A stretch of DNA of 64,000 nt, from contig NZ_CP168496.1 in the NCBI RefSeq assembly GCF_042944905.1, positions 1,674,001-1,738,000 of the forward strand. The letters are read 5' to 3'. The stretch comes from Psychrobacillus sp042944905 (GTDB lineage Bacteria; Bacillota; Bacilli; Bacillales_A; Planococcaceae). Each line of letters begins with the position of its first letter. The stretch's first letter is position 1. Both the position numbers and the translations under genes were made by a program. The notes under the pieces are model-generated. The model was not told where the DNA came from. It saw nothing but the letters and a program-made list of their open reading frames with translations, and searched no databases. Below are positions 7,893 to 15,877 of this stretch, one piece after another.

Positions 7893-9056
7893 TTAAAATA
7901 ACTGCAGTTTTTCTATTCGATTGATCGCTTCAACCAAACGATCCTCATCTACTAATAAACCAACACGAACATATCCTTCGCCGTATGTACCAAAACCATT
8001 TCCAGCGGCAACTGCAACATCTGCTTTCTCCAGTAGTAAATCTGCGAACTCTTCACTTGTGTATCCTTTTGCGACAGGAAGCCATGTAAAAAACGAGCCT
8101 TGAGGAGCTTTCACATCCCATCCGATTTTGGAACAAGCTTCCACTAATGCGTTTCTTCTTCCTTCATACAACCCTACCAATTCTTCTACACATTGCTGGC
8201 TTTCGTTTAGGGCTGCAGTAGCTGCAGATTGAATAGGAGGGAATAGACTTACAAATAAATGATCTTGAATGATATTGATTGCTTCTATCATTTTAGGATT
8301 ACCTACAGCAAAACCAACGCGCCATCCGGCCATATTATATGTTTTGGAAAGCGTATACATTTCTATGCCGATATCTTTTGCACCTTCAGTTTCTAAAAAG
8401 CTAACCGGTTTTTTTTCTTCAAACCCGATTCCTCCATAAGCAAAATCATGAACAATAGCAATGTCAGATTCCTTTGCAAGGGCAACTGTTTCTTCAAAAA
8501 ATTCATTTGTAGCAGTGGCCCCTGTTGGATTATTAGGATAATTTAAATACATCAATTTAGCATCCATTTTTTGTTCTGTTGTTAAATTGTTGTAATCTGG
8601 TAAATAATCATTTCCTTCTAATAATGGCATTGTCTCGAAACGAACATTTGCTAGTGCTACACCTGATAAATAATCCGGATATCCTGGATCTGGAAGTAAC
8701 ATTAAATCGTTTTCATTCATCATCGCGAGTGGTAATTCCACGAGTCCAATTTTCGTTCCAAACATAATCGCTACTTCTGTATCTGGGTCAATTTTTACAT
8801 CATATTCTCTTTTATAAAAGTCTGCAGCTGCCTGCTTCAATTCGCTAATTCCTCGGAAAGGGGAGTACTTATGTGACTGCGGATTTAAAGCGGCATCTTG
8901 TAATGCTTTTACGATATGTTCTGGCGTCGGTTGATCTGGATTCCCTTGACCTAGATTAATCACATCTCTTCCTTCCGCGACAGCACCAGATACCTTTTGA
9001 ACCAGTGTCGCAAAAAACTGAGTAGGTAAACTTTTTAATCGATTTGAAAATTCCAT
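7893..9056 (-). CDS. mtnE: Pyridoxal-phosphate aminotransferase, MtnE-like (methionine salvage)
   Basis: 387 residues, fold type I aminotransferase. In B. subtilis MtnE (YkrV) converts ketomethylthiobutyrate to methionine, the last salvage step. The PLP lysine lies in TLSKTYNMAGWRVGF; NYPNNPTGA and VHDFAYGG hold the cofactor Asn and Asp, and the C-terminal Arg lies in YVRVGLL. The frame opens at 9098, but ATG 9056 has GAGGT at correct spacing and gives the normal N-terminus. It is divergent from an MtnU-like amidase 85 bases away, as a salvage gene pair. No S-box riboswitch is visible in the short gap, and the other mtn genes are outside the window. Confidence 0.87.
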   Translation of the reverse strand: MEFSNRLKSLPTQFFATLVQKVSGAVAEGRDVINLGQGNPDQPTPEHIVKALQDAALNPQSHKYSPFRGISELKQAAADFYKREYDVKIDPDTEVAIMFGTKIGLVELPLAMMNENDLMLLPDPGYPDYLSGVALANVRFETMPLLEGNDYLPDYNNLTTEQKMDAKLMYLNYPNNPTGATATNEFFEETVALAKESDIAIVHDFAYGGIGFEEKKPVSFLETEGAKDIGIEMYTLSKTYNMAGWRVGFAVGNPKMIEAINIIQDHLFVSLFPPIQSAATAALNESQQCVEELVGLYEGRRNALVEACSKIGWDVKAPQGSFFTWLPVAKGYTSEEFADLLLEKADVAVAAGNGFGTYGEGYVRVGLLVDEDRLVEAINRIEKLQLF

Positions 9057-9141
9057 GTACAATACCTCATTTTCATAATAGTTGCATAGATTAGACAAAT
9101 CTTATAATCTTTTTAGTAATATGTCTATAGGGGGTGGAGAA

Positions 9142-9921
9142 ATGAAAGTTGCATGTGTTCAATTGGATATTGCATTTGGTAACCCAAAAGAAAATTTTCA
9201 AAACGTAGAGGAAAAGGTGAGACAGGCAGCATCTTTTGGTGCAAAAATTGTCGTATTACCTGAAATGTGGAATACAGGGTACGATTTAACAAGACTCGAG
9301 GAAATAGCCGATGTGGAAGGACAAGTCACAAAAAAGCTTTTTACCGAGTTATCCAAGGAACTAAGTATTTATATTATTGGAGGATCAGTTTCTACTAAAA
9401 AAGGAAACAAGTTTTATAATACAATGTATGTAACGAATGATTACGGGGACATAATTGCTGAATATAACAAAGCGCACTTATTCAAATTAATGGATGAACA
9501 TCTCTATTTGGAAGAAGGAAACGAAAAGAACTTATTTACGGTAGATGGCACGGAAATGAGTGGAATCATTTGTTATGATTTACGTTTTCCTGAATGGACT
9601 AGAGTTCATGCATTAAATGGTGCCAAGGTCATGTTTATTCCAGCTCAATGGCCAGCTAAACGAATTGATCATTGGAAAATTCTACTTCAAGCACGAGCGA
9701 TCGAAAATCAAATTTTTATTGTCGCAGTCAACCGAGTGGGCAGTGATCCGAACAATTTCTTTAATGGGAATTCGATGGTTATCGCACCTTGGGGAGAAAT
9801 TTTATGGACAGGTGGAAATGAAGAAGCAGTTCAAATTTTAGATATTAATTTAACAGAAGTAGAGGAAGTACGAAATAGAATTCCTGTATTTCTTGATAGA
9901 AGAGAAGTATTATATAATTAA
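9142..9921 (+). CDS. mtnU: Carbon-nitrogen hydrolase, MtnU-like (omega-amidase type)
   Basis: 259 residues of the nitrilase superfamily. The catalytic triad is visible: Glu in VLPEMWNTGYD, Lys in YNKAHLF, Cys in IICYDLRFPEW. These enzymes hydrolyse an amide. MtnU is thought to act on the alpha-ketoglutaramate left when glutamine is the amino donor for MtnE, which fits the divergent pairing. The ATG at 9142 follows GGGGGTGGAG; the earlier ATG at 9082 has no ribosome site. A thioesterase follows 26 bases later in the same direction. Confidence 0.87.
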   Translation: MKVACVQLDIAFGNPKENFQNVEEKVRQAASFGAKIVVLPEMWNTGYDLTRLEEIADVEGQVTKKLFTELSKELSIYIIGGSVSTKKGNKFYNTMYVTNDYGDIIAEYNKAHLFKLMDEHLYLEEGNEKNLFTVDGTEMSGIICYDLRFPEWTRVHALNGAKVMFIPAQWPAKRIDHWKILLQARAIENQIFIVAVNRVGSDPNNFFNGNSMVIAPWGEILWTGGNEEAVQILDINLTEVEEVRNRIPVFLDRREVLYN

Positions 9922-9947
9922 TCCAACAAACAAGGGGGATATGCTTG

Positions 9948-10430
9948 ATGGAAGAAAATATTCGAGCAATTCAAGATGAATATCCAGATGATTTTGCATG
10001 GTGTTACGGTTGTGGAAGATTGAACGAAGAGGGTTATCATTTTCGGACCTACTGGAATGGAGAACGAACGGAAACAGTTTACGAACCGAGAGAAGAACAT
10101 ATTGCTATTCCCGGATTTGTATATGGTGGACTGATAGGTGCACTAATTGATTGCCATGGGACAGGTTCAGCTTCTCTTGCTCTACACCGTAAAAATGGAT
10201 ATGAGCCAGGTAGTGGAGAGAGTCCACCTCGTTTTGTAACTGGTTCACTACATGTTGATTTCTTAAAACCGACTCCTCAAAAAGTGTCCTTAAAAGCCAT
10301 AGGAACAGTTGAAGAAATTCATCCGAAGAAATGGAAAGTGACAACAGAAGTTTTTGCAGGGGATACCCTTTGTGCAAAAGGAGAAGTTATAGCTGTAGTG
10401 ATGCCTGCGACATTTGCACAACTAAAATAA
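9948..10430 (+). CDS. PaaI-like hotdog-fold thioesterase
   Basis: 160 residues with a single hotdog domain. Signature parts are the N-terminal CYGCGRLNEEG, the helix region VYGGLIGALIDCHGTGSA with its catalytic-type Asp, and the strand SLHVDFLKPTP. These proteins hydrolyse acyl-CoA thioesters; the substrate cannot be told. The CxxC-like CYGC near residue 19 could bind metal, but this is speculation. The ATG at 9948 follows AGGGGG. It is likely co-transcribed with mtnU and ends at a clear terminator. Confidence 0.82.
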   Translation: MEENIRAIQDEYPDDFAWCYGCGRLNEEGYHFRTYWNGERTETVYEPREEHIAIPGFVYGGLIGALIDCHGTGSASLALHRKNGYEPGSGESPPRFVTGSLHVDFLKPTPQKVSLKAIGTVEEIHPKKWKVTTEVFAGDTLCAKGEVIAVVMPATFAQLK

Positions 10431-10450
10431 TTACATGGATTCTAATTTGT

Positions 10451-10482
10451 AAAACACAGGGTCAATTTTCCTGTGTTTTTTT
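10451..10482 (+). terminator. Terminator after the thioesterase gene
   Basis: Stem AAAACACAGG / CCTGTGTTTT followed by a T-run, 20 bases past the stop. Confidence 0.9.
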
Positions 10483-10525
10483 CTTCCTCTTAACATATAT
10501 ATGAATAAGCAGGAAGGTGGGAAGC

Positions 10526-11104
10526 ATGTATTTTAAAAAGTCTCTTATTATATTATTAGCAAGTATTTTAGTTGCAATTGGCATAAATTTCTTTTTAGTT
10601 CCTTTTCATCTATTAGATGGTGGGGGGATTGGATTAGGATTAATCATACATTATTTATTGGATGTAAAAGTGGGACTTGCAATTATATGTATAAGCGCAC
10701 CAATTTTTCTTGTTGCTTGGACAAATTATCGTTCCTTTTTTTATAATGGGATTCATGGCTTACTGATTTCCTCCTTAATTATTGATTTTTTATATCCTTT
10801 ACATATTCTAGGGGAACAGATAGTGCCAAATGGGATAATAGGAGCTATATGCGGGGGTGTTTTAGTAGGTTTTGGAATAGGCTTAATGCTTCAATTGGAT
10901 ACTACTATATGTGGAACGGATTTGTTAGCACAAATGATCTCAGATTTGTTGAAAGTGAATCCAGGCTTATGTATTTTTTTTATGGATATTTTTGTCGTAA
11001 TTGTGGGGAGTATTATTGTTGATACAGTTTCATTATTCAATTCTTGTATTACTGTATTCACTGTTGGTATTACGACATCCTTGATGGTGAGAAAGCGTTA
11101 TTAA
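10526..11104 (+). CDS. YitT-family membrane protein (DUF161)
   Basis: 192 residues with five to six hydrophobic segments. It starts FKKSLIILLASILVAIGINFFLVP and carries the family's LLDGGGIGLGLII loop and LDTTICGTDLLAQ. YitT-type proteins usually have a C-terminal DUF2179 domain of about 80 residues. That domain is missing here, so this is the short form. The frame opens at 10517 (GTG), but ATG 10526 has AAGGTGGG upstream. Function unknown; transport is assumed for the family. Confidence 0.8.
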   Translation: MYFKKSLIILLASILVAIGINFFLVPFHLLDGGGIGLGLIIHYLLDVKVGLAIICISAPIFLVAWTNYRSFFYNGIHGLLISSLIIDFLYPLHILGEQIVPNGIIGAICGGVLVGFGIGLMLQLDTTICGTDLLAQMISDLLKVNPGLCIFFMDIFVVIVGSIIVDTVSLFNSCITVFTVGITTSLMVRKRY

Positions 11105-11129
11105 GATAATGAGGATAGTTATACATATA

Positions 11130-11165
11130 AAAGAGAGTAGCAGAGATTCTCTACTACTCTCTTTT
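11130..11165. terminator. Bidirectional terminator between convergent membrane-protein genes
   Basis: An 11-bp stem (AAAGAGAGTAG / CTACTCTCTTT) between genes converging at 11104 and 11205. Confidence 0.8.
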
Positions 11166-11204
11166 ACTATTTCTCTTTTAGAAAATGGTTGATGCAGAAC
11201 GTAT

Positions 11205-12467
11205 TTATTCGACAACTGCACTTGGTGTTGGTTCGGGAACTCGAGATAATAGTATAATACCAATAACAAATAAAATAATTAAGCTAAAAACACCATAATT
11301 AGATTTTCCAGTTAATTGAGTCGTGATCGCAACAAGTAAAGGACCCATAATGGAAGCAAATTTGCCAAAGATATTATAAAATCCAAAAAACTCGTTCGAA
11401 TTTTTTTTTGGTATTAGTTTAGCGAAATATGATCTGCTTAAAGCTTGGATTCCGCCTTGAGATGTTGCGACTAACATGGCTAAAATCCAAAAGTCTATAA
11501 CCGTTTTTAAGAAGAATGCATAAGAACAAACAATAATGTAAATAAATATTCCGACATAAAGCATTTTCTTTTCTGAAAATCTCCCTGCAAGTTTACCGAA
11601 AATGATAGCGAAAGGAGCAGCTACTACTTGAGTTACAAAAAGGATGATTAACAGGCTATTTGTATCTAGTCCTAAATCTGTCCCATAAGCTGTAGACATA
11701 TTAATAATTGTTCCAACTCCATCAATATAAAAAAAGTATGCTAGTAAAAAAAGAAATAATGCTCGATATTTCCGAATTTCTTTAAATGTTTTCCCTAAAC
11801 GTCTGAAACTTTGAATAATTTGGTTTCCTTCTCGTTCGATAAAGTGTATTTGATAAACATTTTTTAACATTGGAATTGAAAACACAACCCACCAAATTGC
11901 AGTAATTATAAAAGAAATTCGACTTGCAGTTATACTTGAAATAGGGATTACTTCATTACTAGCTAACATAATAATAATAATACTAATTAAAAATGGTATA
12001 GTGCTACCGATATACCCTAAACTGTATCCTCTTGAAGATACTTCGTGCATTCGTTTATCTGTTGTAACGTCTACGATAAATCCATCATAAAATACATTTG
12101 AACCCGTTGCTCCTAGTGCTGCAATTGTGTAACAGATTAACAAAAGCAACCAATTATCGAATGGTATGATAGCAAGTAATGCGGTAAATAAAATTCCTAG
12201 TAATGTGAAAAAATTGAAAAATTTCTTCTTCATTCCACGATAATCTGCAATAGATCCTAAAATTGGTCCAAGCATAGCTAAAATGAATGTAAAGATAGCA
12301 ATTGTATAGCCTAAGTAGGCTGTGGAATTAGCAGCACTGACACCTGCTGCAGTTGCAGATGACTTATAAAATATAGGGAAAACAGCTGTTGTAATTATGA
12401 TGGAGTATGCAGAAGATCCCCAATCGTACATTGCCCAACTATTCTCTTGTTTCGTAAACTTGCTCAT
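11205..12467 (-). CDS. UMF1-family major facilitator transporter
   Basis: 420 residues with about twelve hydrophobic segments. The UMF1/Atg22-like signature is clear: NSWAMYDWGSSAY at the N-terminus, GSIADYRGMKKK after the second helix, and the late motif QALSRSYFAKLIPKKNSNEFFGFYN. It is an integral membrane transporter of unknown substrate. The gene stands alone with its own start in good context. Nothing in the flanks hints at the substrate. Confidence 0.87.
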   Translation of the reverse strand: MSKFTKQENSWAMYDWGSSAYSIIITTAVFPIFYKSSATAAGVSAANSTAYLGYTIAIFTFILAMLGPILGSIADYRGMKKKFFNFFTLLGILFTALLAIIPFDNWLLLLICYTIAALGATGSNVFYDGFIVDVTTDKRMHEVSSRGYSLGYIGSTIPFLISIIIIMLASNEVIPISSITASRISFIITAIWWVVFSIPMLKNVYQIHFIEREGNQIIQSFRRLGKTFKEIRKYRALFLFLLAYFFYIDGVGTIINMSTAYGTDLGLDTNSLLIILFVTQVVAAPFAIIFGKLAGRFSEKKMLYVGIFIYIIVCSYAFFLKTVIDFWILAMLVATSQGGIQALSRSYFAKLIPKKNSNEFFGFYNIFGKFASIMGPLLVAITTQLTGKSNYGVFSLIILFVIGIILLSRVPEPTPSAVVE

Positions 12468-12594
12468 CTCATTTTATTCCCCCTTGTTATCTCATATTGT
12501 ACATGATTGCATAACATTCCGGTGAAATTTTCTTAAAATTTACTTAGTATTAATAATTATATTGTTGATATGTTGAATACGGATTTTTTCCACT

Positions 12595-12624
12595 AAAAAA
12601 ACCATCTTTAAATAGATGGTTTTT
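12595..12624 (-). terminator. Terminator of the tetR operon
   Basis: Stem AAAAAACCATCT / AGATGGTTTTT overlapping the last gene's stop codon; a T-run follows on the minus strand. Confidence 0.85.
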
Positions 12625-12895
12625 AAAATTTTACTGCAGCTTTTGATACTTCAAATGCTAAATCTTCATTTCCGAATAACTGGAGTACATGAATAACTGT
12701 TTCAGTGTCCACTTGTAAATTATCTTTTTCCGTTTCTTTCATAATATTTAAAAGTATCCCATTTTCATGTTGGTGGGGATATGCATTCTTATATAATGTA
12801 GCTGCATTAATGTCATGATTAGCACACCAGTGCGCAAATAAGCGAATCATAATATTTTCATCTTCTTCATATTGTTGAATTATTTTATCCTTCAA
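12623..12895 (-). CDS. Small hypothetical protein coupled to the TetR regulator
   Basis: 90 residues, acidic and helical, without membrane segments; the family is not recognised. Its ATG overlaps the last four bases of the tetR gene (ATGA), so it is translated together with the regulator. A role as regulator accessory or inhibitor would fit the position but is inference only. Confidence 0.65.
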   Translation of the reverse strand: MKDKIIQQYEEDENIMIRLFAHWCANHDINAATLYKNAYPHQHENGILLNIMKETEKDNLQVDTETVIHVLQLFGNEDLAFEVSKAAVKF

Positions 12896-13773
12896 CTTTT
12901 CTCAACTCCCAATGAATCGATTAGTTCCCAGAGATTGTTTAGGATTGAATTAGTCTTTTTTTCAAATGTCGATCCAGTGAAGGCTTCTGAAAGGGAAGGG
13001 ATAATTCTTTCTAAAAGAAAAGTTCTTGGTTTTTCTTTTTGTAACTCTTCTAGAATGAATTCAATCGCTTGCTGCTCATTATTCTTTAGATTATTTTTAT
13101 GCTCTAAGTAAAATGTTTCTAATTCATCTATTACTTGTTGTTTAGTAATAAGTGTATCTTCCGTTTGAATTTCAAAATAGGATTGTTTAAGTAGGGAATC
13201 ATTGGTTGTCGCCATTTCGTAAATGATAGATTCAATTCGTCTCAAGACAAATTTAATTAATTGTTCAAAGGAAATATCGTCTAATTTTATCCATGGGTGC
13301 TGTAATTGTTGGATCATTCCTAGTGCAAGGACTGCGCAATCTATTGCCACATCTTTTGTTTGATTCCCGAAGACATCCTCTAATCGTTTCGAAAGCCAAT
13401 TTATTTCTTCAAAATAATTCTTTTTAATAAGATCCCGAAGTTCAACATCCTGAGAATGAATAATAGATGCAAAAAGAGGGAATAAATTATATTCACGATA
13501 AATATTCATTCGAATAGACATTTGTTCAATTAATATATTTACATTCGAAACATTGTGTTGGGTATGTAATTCTCGTCTTTTAATCAATGTTTCTTCTTTA
13601 GCATTTTCAATTATTGCGATGATACATTCGTTTTTAGAGGAAAAATAATTATAAAAAGTACCTTTAGAAATTTTTGCTTCTTCGATAATATCGTGTACAG
13701 AAGTAGATCTAAAACCTTTTTCTATAAACAGGCGTTGCGCTGCTAATAAAACATTTCTTTTTTTTGTAATCAT
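12892..13773 (-). CDS. TetR/AcrR-family transcriptional regulator
   Basis: 293 residues, long for TetR (usually about 200). The N-terminal helix-turn-helix is typical: RLFIEKGFRSTSVHDIIEEAKISKGTFYNYFSSK. The ligand domain carries about 90 extra residues at the C-terminus (from about ITKQQVIDELETF), which are highly helical. It is divergent from a DHA2-family efflux pump, the usual layout for a repressor controlling a drug exporter, so the 183-base gap should hold its operator. Inducer unknown. Confidence 0.87.
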   Translation of the reverse strand: MITKKRNVLLAAQRLFIEKGFRSTSVHDIIEEAKISKGTFYNYFSSKNECIIAIIENAKEETLIKRRELHTQHNVSNVNILIEQMSIRMNIYREYNLFPLFASIIHSQDVELRDLIKKNYFEEINWLSKRLEDVFGNQTKDVAIDCAVLALGMIQQLQHPWIKLDDISFEQLIKFVLRRIESIIYEMATTNDSLLKQSYFEIQTEDTLITKQQVIDELETFYLEHKNNLKNNEQQAIEFILEELQKEKPRTFLLERIIPSLSEAFTGSTFEKKTNSILNNLWELIDSLGVEKS

Positions 13774-13875
13774 GTTTTTTTATCACCTTTAGACTTGTAG
13801 TATAATTCATATATTAACTGTTATATCAATGTTTATCAATTTTTTATTTGGATAAGGAATTTATATTTGCTTTTT

Positions 13876-13912
13876 TTGAACTATGAGTATAAAATAGTCA
13901 AAGTGTTATAAT
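13876..13912 (+). promoter_or_regulatory. Probable promoter and operator region of the DHA2 exporter
   Basis: A perfect TATAAT (-10) lies at 13907-13912, 45 bases before the exporter ATG. Just upstream, TTGAACTAT at 13876 and ATAGTCAA at 13893 form an imperfect inverted repeat that could be the TetR site, overlapping the -35 zone. The -35 itself is weak. This is a position-based proposal. Confidence 0.45.
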
Positions 13913-13956
13913 ACAGGGCTAAAATAAAAGCTTAATATAGTAGGAGGAACAAATTA

Positions 13957-15426
13957 ATGAAAGAAATGCAACACAAACCGCCATATGCAATGATTGCAAT
14001 CCTTTTTGTAGGAGCATTCATTGCGTTTTTGAATAATACGCTACTAAATGTAGCTTTACCGACAATTATGAAAGAATTTGATGTGAAGCCATCCGTTGTT
14101 CAATGGCTGACTACAGGATACATGCTAATAAACGGGATACTGATTCCGGCTAGTGCGTTTTTTGTTCAAAAATTCACGAATAGAAAACTATTCATCACAG
14201 CAATGGTCTTTTTTACAGCAGGTACAATATTAGCTGCAGTAGCACCAGCATTTGGAGTTTTAATCGCTGCAAGAATGATTCAAGCGGTAGGATCTGCAAT
14301 GATGATGCCATTATTGATGAATGTTATGTTAACTGCGTTTCCAATTGAACGTCGTGGAGCAGCGATGGGGATGTTCGGACTAGTTATGATTCTAGCGCCA
14401 GCCATTGGACCAACATTATCAGGATTTATTTTGGAACATTACCAATGGAGAGCATTATTTGAAATTATTCTGCCATTTGCAGTAATCGTTTTATTAGTAG
14501 CTATTTTTAAATTACGAAATATCACACCTAATCGAGATGTAAAGTTAGATATATTTTCACTTATTTTATCAAGTATAGGATTTGGGTCACTTTTATACGG
14601 GTTTAGTACAGCAGGGGATAAAGGATGGGATGCTCCGATTGTATACGGAACAATCATACTTGGATTCGTTTCCATCATCCTTTTCGTTTGGAGACAATTA
14701 AGATTAGAAGAGCCATTATTGAATGTTAGAATATACAAGCATCCAATGTTTGCTTTGTCTTCAATCATTTCGATCGTTGTATCTGCTGCAATGTTTTCTG
14801 GGATGATTTTAACACCACTTTATGTGCAAACAATTCGAGGTATTTCACCATTCCATTCTGGATTATTGATGCTTCCAGGAGCAATTGCTATGGGGATTAT
14901 GTCACCTATTACAGGAAAACTCTTCGATAAATATGGAGCAAGAGTTTTAGCGATTACTGGTCTATCAATTACTTCAATTGGAACTTATTTGATGAGTCAT
15001 TTAGGTATGGATTCAAGTTACTATTATATAATGTTCATTTATACTATTCGTATGCTAGGTATGTCCATGGTTATGATGCCAATTATGACAAATGGATTAA
15101 ATCAGTTACCGATGAAAATGAATCCACATGGTACTGCTACGAATAATACATTACAACAAGTATCAGGCGCAATTGGTACTGCTATTTTCCTAACGATTAT
15201 GAACTCGAAAATGGAATCGACTGCAAAAGCACTTGCAGCCGATGCAGCGGCAGCTGGCAAAATGCCTACTAGCCCAGAAGGACTTGCACAATTTAAAATC
15301 GATATTGGCATGAAGGCTATGTTAGAAGGAATTGAACACACATTCCTCATCGCTACTTTTGTAACAATAGTTGCCTTAGTATTATCTTTATTTGTGAAAA
15401 GAGTAAAAGTGGTAAAAGAAAGCTAA
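13957..15426 (+). CDS. DHA2-family MFS multidrug exporter (EmrB/QacA type)
   Basis: 489 residues with about 14 hydrophobic helices, as in the drug:H+ antiporter-2 family. Family motifs: LNNTLLNVALPTIMKEF in helix 1, QWLTTGYML in helix 2, RMIQAVGSAMMMPL, and the antiporter motif region LAPAIGPTLSGFI. The C-terminus is basic. A GGAGGA site precedes the ATG. It faces a TetR regulator and is probably repressed by it. Drug range cannot be inferred. Confidence 0.9.
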   Translation: MKEMQHKPPYAMIAILFVGAFIAFLNNTLLNVALPTIMKEFDVKPSVVQWLTTGYMLINGILIPASAFFVQKFTNRKLFITAMVFFTAGTILAAVAPAFGVLIAARMIQAVGSAMMMPLLMNVMLTAFPIERRGAAMGMFGLVMILAPAIGPTLSGFILEHYQWRALFEIILPFAVIVLLVAIFKLRNITPNRDVKLDIFSLILSSIGFGSLLYGFSTAGDKGWDAPIVYGTIILGFVSIILFVWRQLRLEEPLLNVRIYKHPMFALSSIISIVVSAAMFSGMILTPLYVQTIRGISPFHSGLLMLPGAIAMGIMSPITGKLFDKYGARVLAITGLSITSIGTYLMSHLGMDSSYYYIMFIYTIRMLGMSMVMMPIMTNGLNQLPMKMNPHGTATNNTLQQVSGAIGTAIFLTIMNSKMESTAKALAADAAAAGKMPTSPEGLAQFKIDIGMKAMLEGIEHTFLIATFVTIVALVLSLFVKRVKVVKES

Positions 15427-15448
15427 ACTGTCGCCGGTCTAGCTCAGG

Positions 15449-15492
15449 CTGTAGACAAACTCGGTAAAAATCCGGTTTGTCTACAGTCTTTT
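15449..15492 (+). terminator. Strong terminator after the DHA2 exporter
   Basis: A 12-bp perfect stem (CTGTAGACAAAC / GTTTGTCTACAG) with a T-run. Confidence 0.92.
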
Positions 15493-15539
15493 TTCTTTTT
15501 TTATAGAAAGTATGCCGTGAACAGGTTGATTTCTGCTGC

Positions 15540-15877
15540 AGGAGGACGATTAGAGTAGGTGGTACAGAGAAAAATAGATAGCATCCATTGATAAAGAAGC
15601 GCTGAGCGGACGAAATTGCATCTTCGTCCGCTTTTAAAAGTAATAGGGAAGTATTTAATTTCTCATTATCCAAACCTTAATTACTCTGTCTCTACATATT
15701 TCAAGAGGGCGACGGACAAACATCCGCCATAAGATTACCGAAAAAAGAGGATGGAGAAGTGACGCAGTCACTTCTCCATCCACAAAAATTCCCTTGTTAA
15801 TAATGTAGCTGATGTTTCGTCCAAAGTGCTATGGAAACGGTGAAGACGGGATGCACTTAAAGGACGCTTGCGTTTTC
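15540..15877 (-). repeat. Dispersed structured intergenic element, copy 1
   Basis: First of three related sequences in the window, lying between the convergent exporter and pepF and reaching exactly to the pepF stop. Parts in plus-strand order: hairpin GCGGACGAA / TTCGTCCGC then TTTT (about 15604-15633); block GGGCGACGGACAAACATCCGCC; block AGATTACCG; a long hairpin at 15749-15781 with stem GGATGGAGAAGTGA and loop CGCA; block TCGTCCAAAG; block GATGCACTTAAAGGAC. Read from the minus strand it is the 3' trailer of pepF. ORFs inside it are spurious. Function unknown. Confidence 0.85.

Noticed and set aside
9057..9141. S-box (SAM) riboswitch between mtnE and mtnU
   Set aside because: The gap is only 85 bases and holds none of the conserved S-box stems.
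15353..15673. 106-residue minus-strand ORF
   Set aside because: It spans the end of the exporter gene, its terminator and the repeat element; no ribosome site or protein-like pattern.
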